Positions 26,913 to 35,295 of a stretch of DNA of 64,000 nucleotides are shown one piece after another. Both the position numbers and the translations under genes were made by a program. Under the pieces are notes generated by a model that saw nothing but the letters and a program-made list of their open reading frames with translations, had not been told where the DNA came from and made no database searches. Positions within the stretch are counted from its first letter, which is position 1. The number at the start of each line of letters is the position of its first letter. The stretch comes from an uncultured Prevotella sp. (GTDB lineage: Bacteria > Bacteroidota > Bacteroidia > Bacteroidales > Bacteroidaceae). The stretch is taken from assembly GCA_905236455.1 (NCBI GenBank), contig CAJOPT010000128.1, forward strand, positions 1 to 64,000, written 5' to 3'.

Positions 26913-26945
26913 AATACAAAAAGTATAGTGCATATAAAAGTAAAG

Positions 26946-26988
26946 AATCTGCAAGTGGCTGATATTCAGTTTCTTGCAGATTTTTAAA
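26946..26988 (+). terminator. Intrinsic terminator of mannan operon B
   Basis: A perfect 10-bp stem (AATCTGCAAG with CTTGCAGATT) runs into a T tract. It lies between the end of the operon and the oppositely oriented tRNA-Lys and may stop transcription from both sides. Confidence 0.88.
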
Positions 26989-26990
26989 AG

Positions 26991-27063
26991 TGATCCGTTT
27001 GGGGCTCGAACCCAAGACCCCAACATTAAAAGTGTTGTGCTCTACCAGCTGAGCTAACGGATC
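26991..27063 (-). tRNA. tRNA-Lys (anticodon UUU)
   Basis: On the minus strand the 73 bases fold as a standard cloverleaf: acceptor stem GATCCGT/ACGGATC with discriminator A, D-loop AGCTGGTAGA, anticodon stem CAACA/TGTTG around loop CTTTTAA (anticodon TTT), and T-arm with TTCGAGC. The 3' CCA is not encoded. Confidence 0.97.
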
Positions 27064-27116
27064 TTTCTTCGGTCTTTAAACCTGTACCAACTCTCCTTTT
27101 TTGTTGAAAAGCGGTG

Positions 27117-27148
27117 CAAAGGTAGTATCTTTTTTTTGATTAGACAAA
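27117..27148 (-). promoter_or_regulatory. Promoter of tRNA-Lys
   Basis: On the minus strand TTTG (27145-27148), a 20-bp spacer and TACCTTTG (27117-27124) give a perfect Bacteroidetes promoter, about 50 nt before the mature tRNA 5' end. Confidence 0.85.
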
Positions 27149-27184
27149 TTATTTTCAGTTTTTTTCTTCTTTTACATTATTTTC

Positions 27185-27215
27185 TTGGCAGTTTCAGATA
27201 AATGTTGTAATATTG
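27185..27215 (+). promoter_or_regulatory. Probable promoter of the TPR gene
   Basis: TTG (27185-27187), 20 bp, then TAATATTG (27208-27215), one mismatch from TAnnTTTG. The ATG follows at 27254. Confidence 0.5.
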
Positions 27216-27253
27216 CATACTTAAAAACAGATTAATTTAAAATATAAAGAGAG

Positions 27254-28132
27254 ATGGGATTCTTTAAGGCACTATTCTCCGGCAAGGAAGAAACTCCTGA
27301 GGAGAGAAGGCAGGAAAACAAGGATAAAGATTTCGATGTATTGAAATATGACGGAGTACGCGCTATGAAAACAGGGCAGCTCGATTATGGCATTAAATGT
27401 TTCAAGCACGCTTTGTCAATCCATGATGATTTGGAAATCCACGACCATCTTTCATTAGTATACATACAGAAAGGAGCCCTGGAAAAAGCCATAGAGGAGC
27501 TACAATTATTGTCAGAGGCGCAGCCAGACAATATTCATATATGGATACGTAAAGCCAATGTGGCATATATGTTAGAAGACTATCAGACAATGTATGAAGC
27601 TGCTGAGCGCGCCATCGACCTTGATAACGAGGAACCTTTATCTGTATTTCTACGTGCCCGGGCATCCAAGGGGCTTGGTGACAATGTCGGTGCTATTGCA
27701 ATGCTTACAAAAGCCATATCACTTGACCATAATTATGGTGACGCATATCTCCTTCGTGGTGAAATGTTGCTTGACATGGGTGACAAGGAAGGTGCTAAGG
27801 CTGATGTCGCATGGCTTCTTGAGAATATCGGTGACCATGAGGATGTGTTGTTGCTTGACGCACGTATAAAACAGGCTTGTGGCGATATAGAGGGAGCGTT
27901 AAGTCAGTATCAGCATGTGATAGATAGCAATCCTTTCTGCGTGGCAGCTTTCCGTCAGCGCGGTGCTCTCTATCGAGAGCAAGGTGATATGAAAAAAGCT
28001 GCGGAAGATGCTGCCATGGTGCTTGAGCTAAGTCCAGATGATGCTGCCAAGGTCAATGGTGAGTTCTCGTCCGAAGGCATTGAGCAGAAAGTCAGGGATG
28101 CATATAAAAACGCAAACCCATTGGGTCTTTAA
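27254..28132 (+). CDS. Tetratricopeptide-repeat protein
   Basis: A 292-residue protein without signal peptide or membrane segment, hence probably cytoplasmic. After a charged N-terminus ([19 protein letters not shown]) it consists of about six TPR-type helical pairs from residue 30 to 275, with typical spacing of Ala, Gly, Tyr and Pro ([40 protein letters not shown]). TPRs mediate protein-protein contacts; no partner can be named. The stop codon overlaps that of the convergent trmD by four bases. Confidence 0.88.
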   Translation: MGFFKALFSGKEETPEERRQENKDKDFDVLKYDGVRAMKTGQLDYGIKCFKHALSIHDDLEIHDHLSLVYIQKGALEKAIEELQLLSEAQPDNIHIWIRKANVAYMLEDYQTMYEAAERAIDLDNEEPLSVFLRARASKGLGDNVGAIAMLTKAISLDHNYGDAYLLRGEMLLDMGDKEGAKADVAWLLENIGDHEDVLLLDARIKQACGDIEGALSQYQHVIDSNPFCVAAFRQRGALYREQGDMKKAAEDAAMVLELSPDDAAKVNGEFSSEGIEQKVRDAYKNANPLGL

Positions 28133-28812
28133 TCACTATTCTTAAGAAGGTCAGGTCTTAATCGTTTTGTGCGTTCCATAGCCTGCTCAAACTCCCACTG
28201 TTTTATCTTTGCCTCGTTGCCGCTTAGTAATATTTCCGGCACTTTCCAGCCTTTGTAATCAGCAGGACGGGTATAGATAGGCGCAGATAGCATGTCGTCT
28301 TGGAAACAGTCACTGAGCGCACTCTGTTCGTCGCCAATTACTCCTGGCACTACTCTTATTATGGCATCAGCCATGATGGCTGCAGCTAACTCGCCACCGG
28401 TAAGTACATAGTCGCCAATAGAGATTTCCCTTGTGATGAGGTGTTCCCGTATGCGGTGGTCAATGCCTTTATAATGGCCACACAGGATAATGATATTCTC
28501 TTTCATTGACAACTCATTCGCCACATGTTGATTGAACTGCTCACCATCAGGGGAGGTGAAGATAACCTCATCGTAGTCTCTTTCTGCCTTCAAGGCTGAA
28601 ATACATCGGTCAATAGGCTCACATTGCATCACCATTCCCGCGAAACCACCATATGGATAGTCGTCCACACGTCGCCATTTATCAGTAGTATAGTCACGAA
28701 GATTATGCAGATGGATCTCAGCCAAACCTTTTTTCTGTGCCCTTGCCAGGATAGATTCGGATACAAAACCTTCCAGCATCTCTGGTAAGACTGTTATTAT
28801 GTCAATCCTCAT
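28129..28812 (-). CDS. trmD: tRNA (guanine-N1-)-methyltransferase
   Basis: Methylates G37 of a subset of tRNAs, preventing frameshifting. The protein begins [16 protein letters not shown], and the trefoil-knot SAM-binding segment [32 protein letters not shown] and [14 protein letters not shown] are diagnostic (segments abbreviated to their family landmarks). The length, 227 residues, is normal. It is the last gene of the leftward aromatic operon, five bases after tyrA, so its expression may fall under the pheA attenuator. Confidence 0.96.
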   Translation of the reverse strand: MRIDIITVLPEMLEGFVSESILARAQKKGLAEIHLHNLRDYTTDKWRRVDDYPYGGFAGMVMQCEPIDRCISALKAERDYDEVIFTSPDGEQFNQHVANELSMKENIIILCGHYKGIDHRIREHLITREISIGDYVLTGGELAAAIMADAIIRVVPGVIGDEQSALSDCFQDDMLSAPIYTRPADYKGWKVPEILLSGNEAKIKQWEFEQAMERTKRLRPDLLKNSD

Positions 28813-28817
28813 AATAC

Positions 28818-29615
28818 TTATCCTTTTTCAATCATTATGTCGCGTTTTACGTTGTTGCGGATTTTCATAAGATAGTTCTTCATGCCTGTAGCATCCTTCT
28901 TGTCAATAATTTCCAACAACTCCTTCAGTTCTGTACGTATTTGTGATACTTGGTCGTGTGTGTAAGGATTAAAAAGAATTTCCTGTAAGAGATAATCATC
29001 CTCATTCAATACACCTTTAGCTATTTTCATGTGGCGTTTGAATGTTGTTCCAGGAGCGTCCTGATGCTTCATCACCGCAGCGAAAACGAATGTGGAGACA
29101 AAAGGAATACTAAGTGAATATGCAACGGTCTTATCGTGCTCCTCAAATGAATACTCATAGATATTTAGTCCAAGCTTTTGGTATAAGTCTTTGAAGAAGA
29201 GTCGTCCGATAAAGTCACCCTCATTGATGATTATGGCATTCTCCTCAGAAAGTTGGTTGAGGTTTGCAAATGTCGGTCCGAACATAGGGTGGGAGCTGGC
29301 GTAGTGCATGCCTGTGCTCTCATAAAACTCTTTCAATCCAGTCTTTACCGATGAAATGTCAGTGATGATACAGTCTTTAGGCAAGTATGGTATAATCTCT
29401 TTGAATGCCGGTATTGTGTATTTTACCGTTACAGCGTTGATGACAAGCTCTGGCTTAAATTCCCTTACTTCCTCCAGATCCTGAAAACGAAGACAATTGT
29501 ATGTAAAGCGCATGCGCTTTGGGTCTTTCTCGAAAACAGCTACTTCGTGCTCGAAGCTGAGCAGGTCGATGAAGAAACTTCCCATCTTTCCTGCTCCCAT
29601 TATTAATATCTTCAT
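28818..29615 (-). CDS. tyrA: Prephenate dehydrogenase
   Basis: Oxidatively decarboxylates prephenate to 4-hydroxyphenylpyruvate in tyrosine synthesis. The Rossmann motif [15 protein letters not shown] opens the protein, and SSVKTGL and SHPMFGPTF are TyrA-family blocks. The length, 265 residues, fits the short monofunctional Bacteroidetes form without chorismate mutase, which is fused to the DAHP synthase encoded just upstream. A seven-copy AT-rich 8-nt repeat lies directly before its start codon. Confidence 0.93.
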   Translation of the reverse strand: MKILIMGAGKMGSFFIDLLSFEHEVAVFEKDPKRMRFTYNCLRFQDLEEVREFKPELVINAVTVKYTIPAFKEIIPYLPKDCIITDISSVKTGLKEFYESTGMHYASSHPMFGPTFANLNQLSEENAIIINEGDFIGRLFFKDLYQKLGLNIYEYSFEEHDKTVAYSLSIPFVSTFVFAAVMKHQDAPGTTFKRHMKIAKGVLNEDDYLLQEILFNPYTHDQVSQIRTELKELLEIIDKKDATGMKNYLMKIRNNVKRDIMIEKG

Positions 29616-29673
29616 TTTTTTCGTTATTTCGTTATTTCGTTTTATATCGTTATTCCGTTATATCGTTATATCG
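29616..29673 (-). repeat. Tandem 8-nt repeat array immediately upstream of tyrA
   Basis: Read on the minus strand the array is CGATATAA twice, CGGAATAA, CGATATAA plus AA, CGAAATAA twice, and CGAAAAAA directly before the ATG. It occupies most of the gap between the DAHP synthase stop and the tyrA start. Copy-number change would alter that spacing and the local translation-initiation context. Confidence 0.75.
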
Positions 29674-29689
29674 ATATTTCATTATGCCG

Positions 29690-30754
29690 CTATTTATTGA
29701 TAATCTCCAATTGTTGGCGGACACTCTCCTCGTGGATAGTCTCGAAAATGGTGGCAACACTTTGTGCGGACAAACCACAGAATACTCCTTGTGCGCCACG
29801 TTTCTCAAGAATCTCATTGTAGCGGTTTGTCTGAAGCACTGTCATGTTATGCTCTTTCTTGTATTGGCCGATCTCGCGACATACTCTCAGACGTTTAGCC
29901 AAAAGGTTCATAAGCTCATTGTCAAGTTCGTCAATTTGCTTACGAAGGGTTTGAATGCCTTCCGTAGTAACAGTCTCGTCACGTACAACAAGCAAAGAGA
30001 GGATATAGTCGAGCACGTCTGGTGTTACCTGTTGCTTGGCATCGCTCCAAGCCTCGTCTGGGTTGCAGTGACTCTCAACGATAAGACCGTCAAAGCCAAG
30101 GTCCATAGCTTGCTGGCACAATGGCGCAATGAGTTCTCTCCTGCCTCCAATATGGCTTGGGTCGCATATAATAGGTATGTTTGGGATTCGTCGTTTTAGT
30201 TCAATAGGGATCTGCCACATCGGAAGGTTGCGATAGATTTTTTTGTCATAGCTGGAGAAACCGCGATGAATGGCTGCCATGCGCTTTATACCTACTTGGT
30301 TTATACGTTCCATTGCTCCTACCCATAGCTCAAGGTCTGGGTTCACAGGATTTTTTACAAAGACGGGAATGTCAACTCCTCTCAAAGAGTCGGCAAGAGC
30401 TTGAACCGCGAAGGGGTTGGCACTTGTGCGGGCACCTATCCAAAGAATATCGATATCATATTTAAGTGCCAGCTCCACATGCTCAGGTGTTGCCACTTCC
30501 GTTGCAACAAGCATTCCTGTCTCATTCTTTACTCGCTTCATCCATGGCAGGGCTTTCTCTCCGTTTCCTTCAAAGCCTCCTGGCTTGGTGCGTGGTTTCC
30601 ATACTCCGGCACGAAACATGTGGCAGCCTTTCATGGCAAGCTCATTGGCAGTTTTCATTACTTGCTCTTCAGTCTCGGCAGAACATGGTCCTGCTATGAC
30701 GATAGGGCGTCTGTTGTCACTCGGTAATCTCAGGGCTTCTAATTCAAGTTCCAT
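29690..30754 (-). CDS. Bifunctional DAHP synthase / chorismate mutase
   Basis: Catalyses the first step of the shikimate pathway (DAHP from phosphoenolpyruvate and erythrose-4-phosphate) and, through a C-terminal AroQ-type domain, chorismate to prephenate. The synthase (about 1-255) shows the class Iβ features VIAGPCSAETEEQ, FRAGVWKPRTKPGGFEG, PVFVKNPVNPD and ICDPSHIGGRRE. The mutase (about 261-354) begins EGIQTLRKQIDELDNELMNL. This fusion is usual in Bacteroidetes. It lies between the aminotransferase and tyrA in the aromatic operon. Confidence 0.94.
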   Translation of the reverse strand: MELELEALRLPSDNRRPIVIAGPCSAETEEQVMKTANELAMKGCHMFRAGVWKPRTKPGGFEGNGEKALPWMKRVKNETGMLVATEVATPEHVELALKYDIDILWIGARTSANPFAVQALADSLRGVDIPVFVKNPVNPDLELWVGAMERINQVGIKRMAAIHRGFSSYDKKIYRNLPMWQIPIELKRRIPNIPIICDPSHIGGRRELIAPLCQQAMDLGFDGLIVESHCNPDEAWSDAKQQVTPDVLDYILSLLVVRDETVTTEGIQTLRKQIDELDNELMNLLAKRLRVCREIGQYKKEHNMTVLQTNRYNEILEKRGAQGVFCGLSAQSVATIFETIHEESVRQQLEIINK

Positions 30755-30804
30755 ATCTTTTAGATTTTATTTTTTCCTTATTTATTCTTGTTTGTATACG
30801 TTTC

Positions 30805-31980
30805 CTAAATTTCTATTTGCTCAATTCTTTTGATTGCCTCCTGAATCTTCTCCTCTTTTGCACATAGAGAGATTCGGATGTATCGCTCACCGTTGCTTCC
30901 GAAAATAAAGCCAGGGGTGATAAATACGCGTGCTTCGTGGAGTACCCGTTCTGTAAGCTCCTCCACGTTGTCGTAATGCTCTGGTATCTTTCCCCATAGG
31001 AACATGCCAACTTGTGTGGGGTCAAATGTACAGCCAAGTATATTCATTATACGCTCTGCTAAAATCCTGCGCCTGCGATAGGTCTCAATATTAGCCTGAT
31101 GGTGCCATTCCTGAGTGTTGCTTTGGTATGCTTCCGCAGCCGCAAGTTGAATGCCGCGGAACGTTCCACTGTCAATGTTGCTTTTTATCTTTAAAATCCA
31201 TGATATAAAGGTGGGGTTTGACGCACACATTCCCACACGCCAACCTGGCATGTTGTGGCTTTTCGACATTGAGTTGAATTCTATGCAACAATCCTTTGCA
31301 CCAGGGACTTGTAATAGTGACATTGGATTCGTGTTAAGAATCAGAGAGTAGGGATTGTCGTTTACTACTACAATGTTGTGTCTCTTGGCAAATGACACCA
31401 AACGCTCGTAAGTTTCCATGCGTGCGTTGCCGCCAGTCGGCATGTTTGGATAGTTTGTCCACATCAGTTTTACTCTCGAAAGATCTTTCTTCTCAAGCTC
31501 GTCAAAATCGGGTTGCCATCCATTGTCCTCGCGAAGATTGTAGTTTACAATCTCAGTGCCAAGAATTTTGCTCAGTGAGGTATATGTTGGATATCCAGGG
31601 TTTGGTACAAGCACTTGGTCGCCAGGATTGCAGAATGCCAAGGTTACATGCAGTATACCTTCCTTGGAACCTATGAGCGGCTGGATTTCTGTTGCCGGAT
31701 CAAGTGTTACTCCATACCATCTCTTATAGAAATCCGCCATTGCGTTGCGAAGTTCTGGTGTTCCCATCGTCGGCTGATAGCCATGTGCGGATGGTTGCTT
31801 GGCAATCTCACATAACTTGTTGATTGTCTGCTCTGACGGTGGCATGTCTGGACTGCCTATGGCAAGGCTGATAATATCCATGCCTTCTGCATTCATCCGA
31901 GCCACCTCTTTTAGTTTCCTGGAGAAATAATATTCTTGTACTTCCGATACTCTGTCGGCAGGTCGTATTGTTGTGGTCAT
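30805..31980 (-). CDS. PLP-dependent class I/II aminotransferase, probably aromatic
   Basis: A fold-type I aminotransferase of about 391 residues. NPGYPTYTSLSKILG, NYPNMPTGGNA, VVNDNPYSL and the PLP-lysine region FNSMSKSHNMPGWRVG show the aspartate aminotransferase superfamily. The position between prephenate dehydratase and DAHP synthase/chorismate mutase suggests it transaminates phenylpyruvate and 4-hydroxyphenylpyruvate, finishing Phe and Tyr synthesis. I prefer the ATG at 31980 (MTTTIRPADRV, preceded by AAGAAG); an in-frame ATG at 32004 would add eight residues. Confidence 0.88.
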   Translation of the reverse strand: MTTTIRPADRVSEVQEYYFSRKLKEVARMNAEGMDIISLAIGSPDMPPSEQTINKLCEIAKQPSAHGYQPTMGTPELRNAMADFYKRWYGVTLDPATEIQPLIGSKEGILHVTLAFCNPGDQVLVPNPGYPTYTSLSKILGTEIVNYNLREDNGWQPDFDELEKKDLSRVKLMWTNYPNMPTGGNARMETYERLVSFAKRHNIVVVNDNPYSLILNTNPMSLLQVPGAKDCCIEFNSMSKSHNMPGWRVGMCASNPTFISWILKIKSNIDSGTFRGIQLAAAEAYQSNTQEWHHQANIETYRRRRILAERIMNILGCTFDPTQVGMFLWGKIPEHYDNVEELTERVLHEARVFITPGFIFGSNGERYIRISLCAKEEKIQEAIKRIEQIEI

Positions 31981-32033
31981 ATCTTCTTGTTTGCTTTTAT
32001 ACATTAATAATTATCTCAGTGTATATGTGTAAC

Positions 32034-32873
32034 TCAGCTTTTCTGGCATTCAAGATACTCACCTAAGATTTTCAACTCTTTTGTGAGAGGTGTAATGGCA
32101 TCTATTGACTGTCTGTATCTTGTGAGATTGTCGTATGTGACATCAACATAGAACATGTATTCCCATTCATGACCGATAATAGGTAATGACTGTATTTTAG
32201 TAAGATTGATGTTATAGAACGACAATATAGTGAGGATCTTACTAAGGCTTCCCTCCTCATGGGGAAGGGAGAATACCAAACTTGACTTGTTGGTTTTCTC
32301 CAAGGAACGTAGGAAATCCGCTTTTTGGGGAGCAGTGGCAACGAGAAAACGGGTAAAGTTGTGTTTGTTGTCCTCTATACCGTCTTCCAACACTTTTAGT
32401 CCATAATACTCGGCTGCTGCGGCGTGGCAGATAGCTGCCCAGCTACGGCAATGATGCTCTGCGATATATTGTGCGGCTCCAGCCGTGTCCTCTGCCTCCA
32501 CAGCCTTCAGCTCAGGATGGTTGGCAAGAAACTGGCGACACTGTTGTAGCGCCACTGGATGGGAATGTACTTCCTGTATTGTACTCCAGTCATCCTCTGG
32601 CAGGCAGCAGATGCAATGGCGGATATGTAGCTTGTGTTCACCAACCACAGTTGTGCCTGACATGCGGAGGAGGTCATAGTTATGTAATAATGAGCCGGCG
32701 ATGGTATTTTCTATGGCAAGCATGGCAACTATGGTGGGATCACGACGTACATTCTCAAATACCTGTTCGAAAGTGCGGCAACATATCAACTGCATCTGTT
32801 CACCTTCAAAATACTCATTTGCGGCAATGTCGTGAAATGAACCAATCTCTCCTTGTATGGCAATTCTTTTCAT
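32034..32873 (-). CDS. pheA: Prephenate dehydratase with ACT domain
   Basis: Converts prephenate to phenylpyruvate in Phe synthesis. The catalytic part (about 1-185) begins KRIAIQGEIGSFHDIAA and has LAIENTIAGS. The C-terminal ACT domain has EEGSLSKILTILSFYNINLTKI followed by QSLP, where many homologues have the ESRP Phe-binding motif. I start at 32873; an upstream in-frame start at 32906 would place 11 residues in the terminator tail and is unlikely. First structural gene of the aromatic operon and controlled by the attenuator at 32890-33037. Confidence 0.94.
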   Translation of the reverse strand: MKRIAIQGEIGSFHDIAANEYFEGEQMQLICCRTFEQVFENVRRDPTIVAMLAIENTIAGSLLHNYDLLRMSGTTVVGEHKLHIRHCICCLPEDDWSTIQEVHSHPVALQQCRQFLANHPELKAVEAEDTAGAAQYIAEHHCRSWAAICHAAAAEYYGLKVLEDGIEDNKHNFTRFLVATAPQKADFLRSLEKTNKSSLVFSLPHEEGSLSKILTILSFYNINLTKIQSLPIIGHEWEYMFYVDVTYDNLTRYRQSIDAITPLTKELKILGEYLECQKS

Positions 32874-32889
32874 ATTTAGTATATTATAT

Positions 32890-32922
32890 AAAAAACCCGC
32901 TTTCACTTAAAGTGAAGCGGGG
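32890..32922 (-). terminator. Attenuator terminator hairpin in the pheA leader
   Basis: On the minus strand CCCGCTTCACTT (32910-32921) pairs with AAGTGAAAGCGGG (32896-32908) with one bulged base, and is followed by six T residues (32890-32895). It sits 17 bases before the pheA ATG, between promoter and gene. The left arm is also complementary to GTGAAGCGG inside the leader ORF, giving the competing antiterminator. Confidence 0.92.
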
Positions 32923-32959
32923 TCGTTGTATAATTCTTATTTTATTTCTCGTCTTATGT

Positions 32960-33037
32960 TTATTTACGACTTACCGCTTCACAGATCTCTGCAAAGTAAA
33001 AGTAATAGCCGTAAAAATAGGTGTATGCCTTATCCAT
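32960..33037 (-). CDS. Phe/Tyr-rich leader peptide of the aromatic operon attenuator
   Basis: A 25-codon ORF read leftward, beginning MDKAYTYFYGYYFYF and ending in TAA. Nine of the eleven codons 5-15 are Tyr (six) or Phe (three), matching the products of the downstream operon. Codons 19-22 contain GTGAAGCGG (32974-32982), which is complementary to the 5' arm of the terminator. A ribosome stalled on scarce Tyr- or Phe-tRNA leaves this segment free to form the antiterminator; a ribosome reaching the stop codon covers it and lets the terminator form. The ORF is in a canonical leader, about 20 nt after the predicted transcript start. The mechanism is inferred from sequence by analogy with the enteric pheA and trp leaders. 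Confidence 0.9.
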   Translation of the reverse strand: MDKAYTYFYGYYFYFAEICEAVSRK

Positions 33038-33063
33038 GACGTTTTGTTTTCTATTTTCGCTTG

Positions 33064-33095
33064 CAAAACTACAACATTATTTTGGTTCTTGCAAA
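33064..33095 (-). promoter_or_regulatory. Promoter of the aromatic operon leader
   Basis: On the minus strand TTTG (33092-33095), a spacer of exactly 20 bp and TAGTTTTG (33064-33071). The leader ORF begins 26 bases after the -7 element. Confidence 0.88.
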
Positions 33096-33206
33096 CATTT
33101 TGACGGAAAAATCTACTTTTTTGTTTCAGTTTCTTATGTGAACGGTAAAAATACAATACCCATGCAGCTGATTTTAGTAAATTTAGTACAAATTTCCTCA
33201 AAAATT

Positions 33207-33237
33207 TTGCCATAAGAAAATAAATCATTAAATTTGT
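33207..33237 (+). promoter_or_regulatory. Promoter of rlmN
   Basis: TTTG (33207-33210), 19 bp, TAAATTTG (33230-33237); the ATG is at 33258. It diverges from the aromatic operon promoter. Confidence 0.8.
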
Positions 33238-33257
33238 AGGATATAAAAGACTTTGCA

Positions 33258-34304
33258 ATGAAACAAACAGACCAGAGAAAGTTCCTGTTAGGGATGTCTC
33301 TTGGAGAGCTGAGGAATGTCGCAACGGAACTTGGGATGCCCGCCTTTACAGGTGGACAGATTTGCAAGTGGCTATACGTACAGCATGTCAGCTCAATAGA
33401 CGAGATGACCAACATCTCAAAGGTGAACCGTGAGCGTTTGAAGGAGTATTACGAAATAGGTGTCATGCCACATGTTGATGCTCAATATTCCAAGGATGGG
33501 ACAATTAAATACCTTTTTCCCGTACGGTGCGACAGCGACGGTAGGGTTAGATTCGTGGAAACGGTGTATATACCAGATGGCGATCGGGCGACACTGTGTG
33601 TGTCATGTCAGGTGGGATGTAAGATGAACTGTCTTTTCTGTCAGACAGGCAAGCAGGGGTTTGACGGGAATCTGGCAGTGTCGGACATACTGAACCAGAT
33701 ATATGCCTTGCCGGAACGTGACAAACTCACAAACATAGTCTTCATGGGACAGGGTGAACCGATGGATAACCTTGAACAGGTGCTGAAGGCTACTCAAGTG
33801 TTGACATCTGATTGGGGATTTGCATGGAGTCCACGGCGCATAACAGTCAGCTCTGTTGGAATTAAGAATAAGCTCCAGCAATTTATAGAGCAGAGCGAGT
33901 GTCACGTGGCAATAAGTATGCATTCTCCGTTTCCTGAGCAGCGAGGGCACCTGATGCCGGCAGAGCGTGGAATGTCAATTGAGGAGATCGTCAAGTTATT
34001 GCGTAACTACGACTTCTCCCATCAGCGAAGATTGTCGTTTGAATATATTGTATTCAAGGATGTTAATGACTCCCGTGCTCATGCGCGTGCGATAGTAAAT
34101 CTGTTGGACGGACTGGACTGCAGGGTCAATCTTATACGTTTCCATCAGATACCGGATATACCATTGCAAGGTGTTGATGATGCTAAAATGGAGGCTTTTC
34201 GCAATTACCTTACCACACATGGTGTGTTTACAACCATAAGGGCGAGCCGGGGACAAGACATCTATGCTGCTTGTGGGTTACTGTCAACTGAGAGGATGTC
34301 ATGA
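33258..34304 (+). CDS. rlmN: 23S rRNA (adenine(2503)-C2)-methyltransferase
   Basis: A radical-SAM enzyme that methylates A2503 of 23S rRNA and A37 of some tRNAs. The iron-sulfur ligands are C121, C125 and C128 in the segment around CQVGCKMNCLFC. A further conserved cysteine lies in DIYAACGLL near the C-terminus, as required by the RlmN mechanism. FMGQGEPMDNL and FEYIVFKDVNDS are family blocks. The length, 348 residues, is normal. The stop overlaps the start of the DUF4837 gene. Confidence 0.95.
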   Translation: MKQTDQRKFLLGMSLGELRNVATELGMPAFTGGQICKWLYVQHVSSIDEMTNISKVNRERLKEYYEIGVMPHVDAQYSKDGTIKYLFPVRCDSDGRVRFVETVYIPDGDRATLCVSCQVGCKMNCLFCQTGKQGFDGNLAVSDILNQIYALPERDKLTNIVFMGQGEPMDNLEQVLKATQVLTSDWGFAWSPRRITVSSVGIKNKLQQFIEQSECHVAISMHSPFPEQRGHLMPAERGMSIEEIVKLLRNYDFSHQRRLSFEYIVFKDVNDSRAHARAIVNLLDGLDCRVNLIRFHQIPDIPLQGVDDAKMEAFRNYLTTHGVFTTIRASRGQDIYAACGLLSTERMS

Positions 34305-35278
34305 CGAAAGACTGTATATATGTGCTTCTTGTGGTTATGTTCCTGCTTGCGGTAGGATGTTCCGATCGTCCTGAAATGTTGCCGAGGAGTGGGGGGAGTC
34401 CGTATGAGGTGTTATTGGTCGGTGATGCAGACAGCATATTATATAAAGCCTTGGATGTTGACATGGCAGGACTGCCGCAACCAGAACCGCTTTTCGATGT
34501 CTCTACCATCGATAACAGTCAATTCAAAGATGCGGCAAGGCTTTCGCGTGCCATCGTAAGACTTGAAGTAGACAGTACAATATATACTCAGTCACATGTG
34601 AGATTTGAGAAAAATGTCTTTGCGCGTCCACAGATAGTAGTGTATGTCACATCACCATCAAAGGATGAGTTGTCGTCTTTTATGGAGAGTCAGGGGGGTA
34701 AGATGCTTCGTAACCTTCTGGTAAAGGCAGAGCTTAATGCGTCTGTTGCCGCCTTGCGGCAAAAGCATAACGTAGAGGCAGAACAGATGGTCTATGAGCA
34801 GTTTGGCATAAAGATGCTAATACCTGCTGATATGCTTTCGAGCAAGAAAGGTAAACACTTTCTCTGGTTGTCTGATAATGCCAATAGTGGGATGCGTAAT
34901 ATCTGTGTCTATTCCGTCGCGGGACATGTTGATGACCCCATCGCGGTACGTGACAGCATTATGATGGTAAATATTCCTGGAGAGCACGAGGGGATGTTCT
35001 TGCAAACAGTGAGGGAATCTGTTTTTAAAGAAAAAGCAGTTACTAAAGATTCTGTTTTATCTGAGCGTGATGTTTTCCGAGGATTGTGGGAAATGCGTGG
35101 TGACGCCATGGGAGGTCCATTCGTATTGCATATAATAAGGGTGGATGATTATACTGTTTTCGTTGAGGCATTTGTCTATGCTCCGGAAATGCGTAAGAGG
35201 AATAAACTCAGGCAACTTGAGGCTATACTGTTTAGTGCTAAAAATGAGACTATTACAGAAAAGAAACTATCAAACTAA
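34301..35278 (+). CDS. DUF4837 family lipoprotein
   Basis: A 325-residue exported lipoprotein: hydrophobic leader and lipobox (LAVGC) followed by SDRPEMLPRSGGSPYEVLLVG, the recognisable start of the Bacteroidetes DUF4837 family. The remainder contains a duplicated-looking alpha/beta pattern (ARPQIVVYVTSPSKDEL). The biochemical function is unknown. It overlaps rlmN by four bases (ATGA), and pdxA follows 17 bases after its stop, so the three are probably co-transcribed. Confidence 0.85.
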   Translation: MTKDCIYVLLVVMFLLAVGCSDRPEMLPRSGGSPYEVLLVGDADSILYKALDVDMAGLPQPEPLFDVSTIDNSQFKDAARLSRAIVRLEVDSTIYTQSHVRFEKNVFARPQIVVYVTSPSKDELSSFMESQGGKMLRNLLVKAELNASVAALRQKHNVEAEQMVYEQFGIKMLIPADMLSSKKGKHFLWLSDNANSGMRNICVYSVAGHVDDPIAVRDSIMMVNIPGEHEGMFLQTVRESVFKEKAVTKDSVLSERDVFRGLWEMRGDAMGGPFVLHIIRVDDYTVFVEAFVYAPEMRKRNKLRQLEAILFSAKNETITEKKLSN

Positions 35279-35295
35279 ATAACAAAATAAATATA

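Noticed and set aside
32874..32906. Upstream in-frame start for prephenate dehydratase
   Set aside because: The added residues would be encoded by the terminator's 3' arm and T tract; the protein family starts at MKRIAIQGEIGSF.
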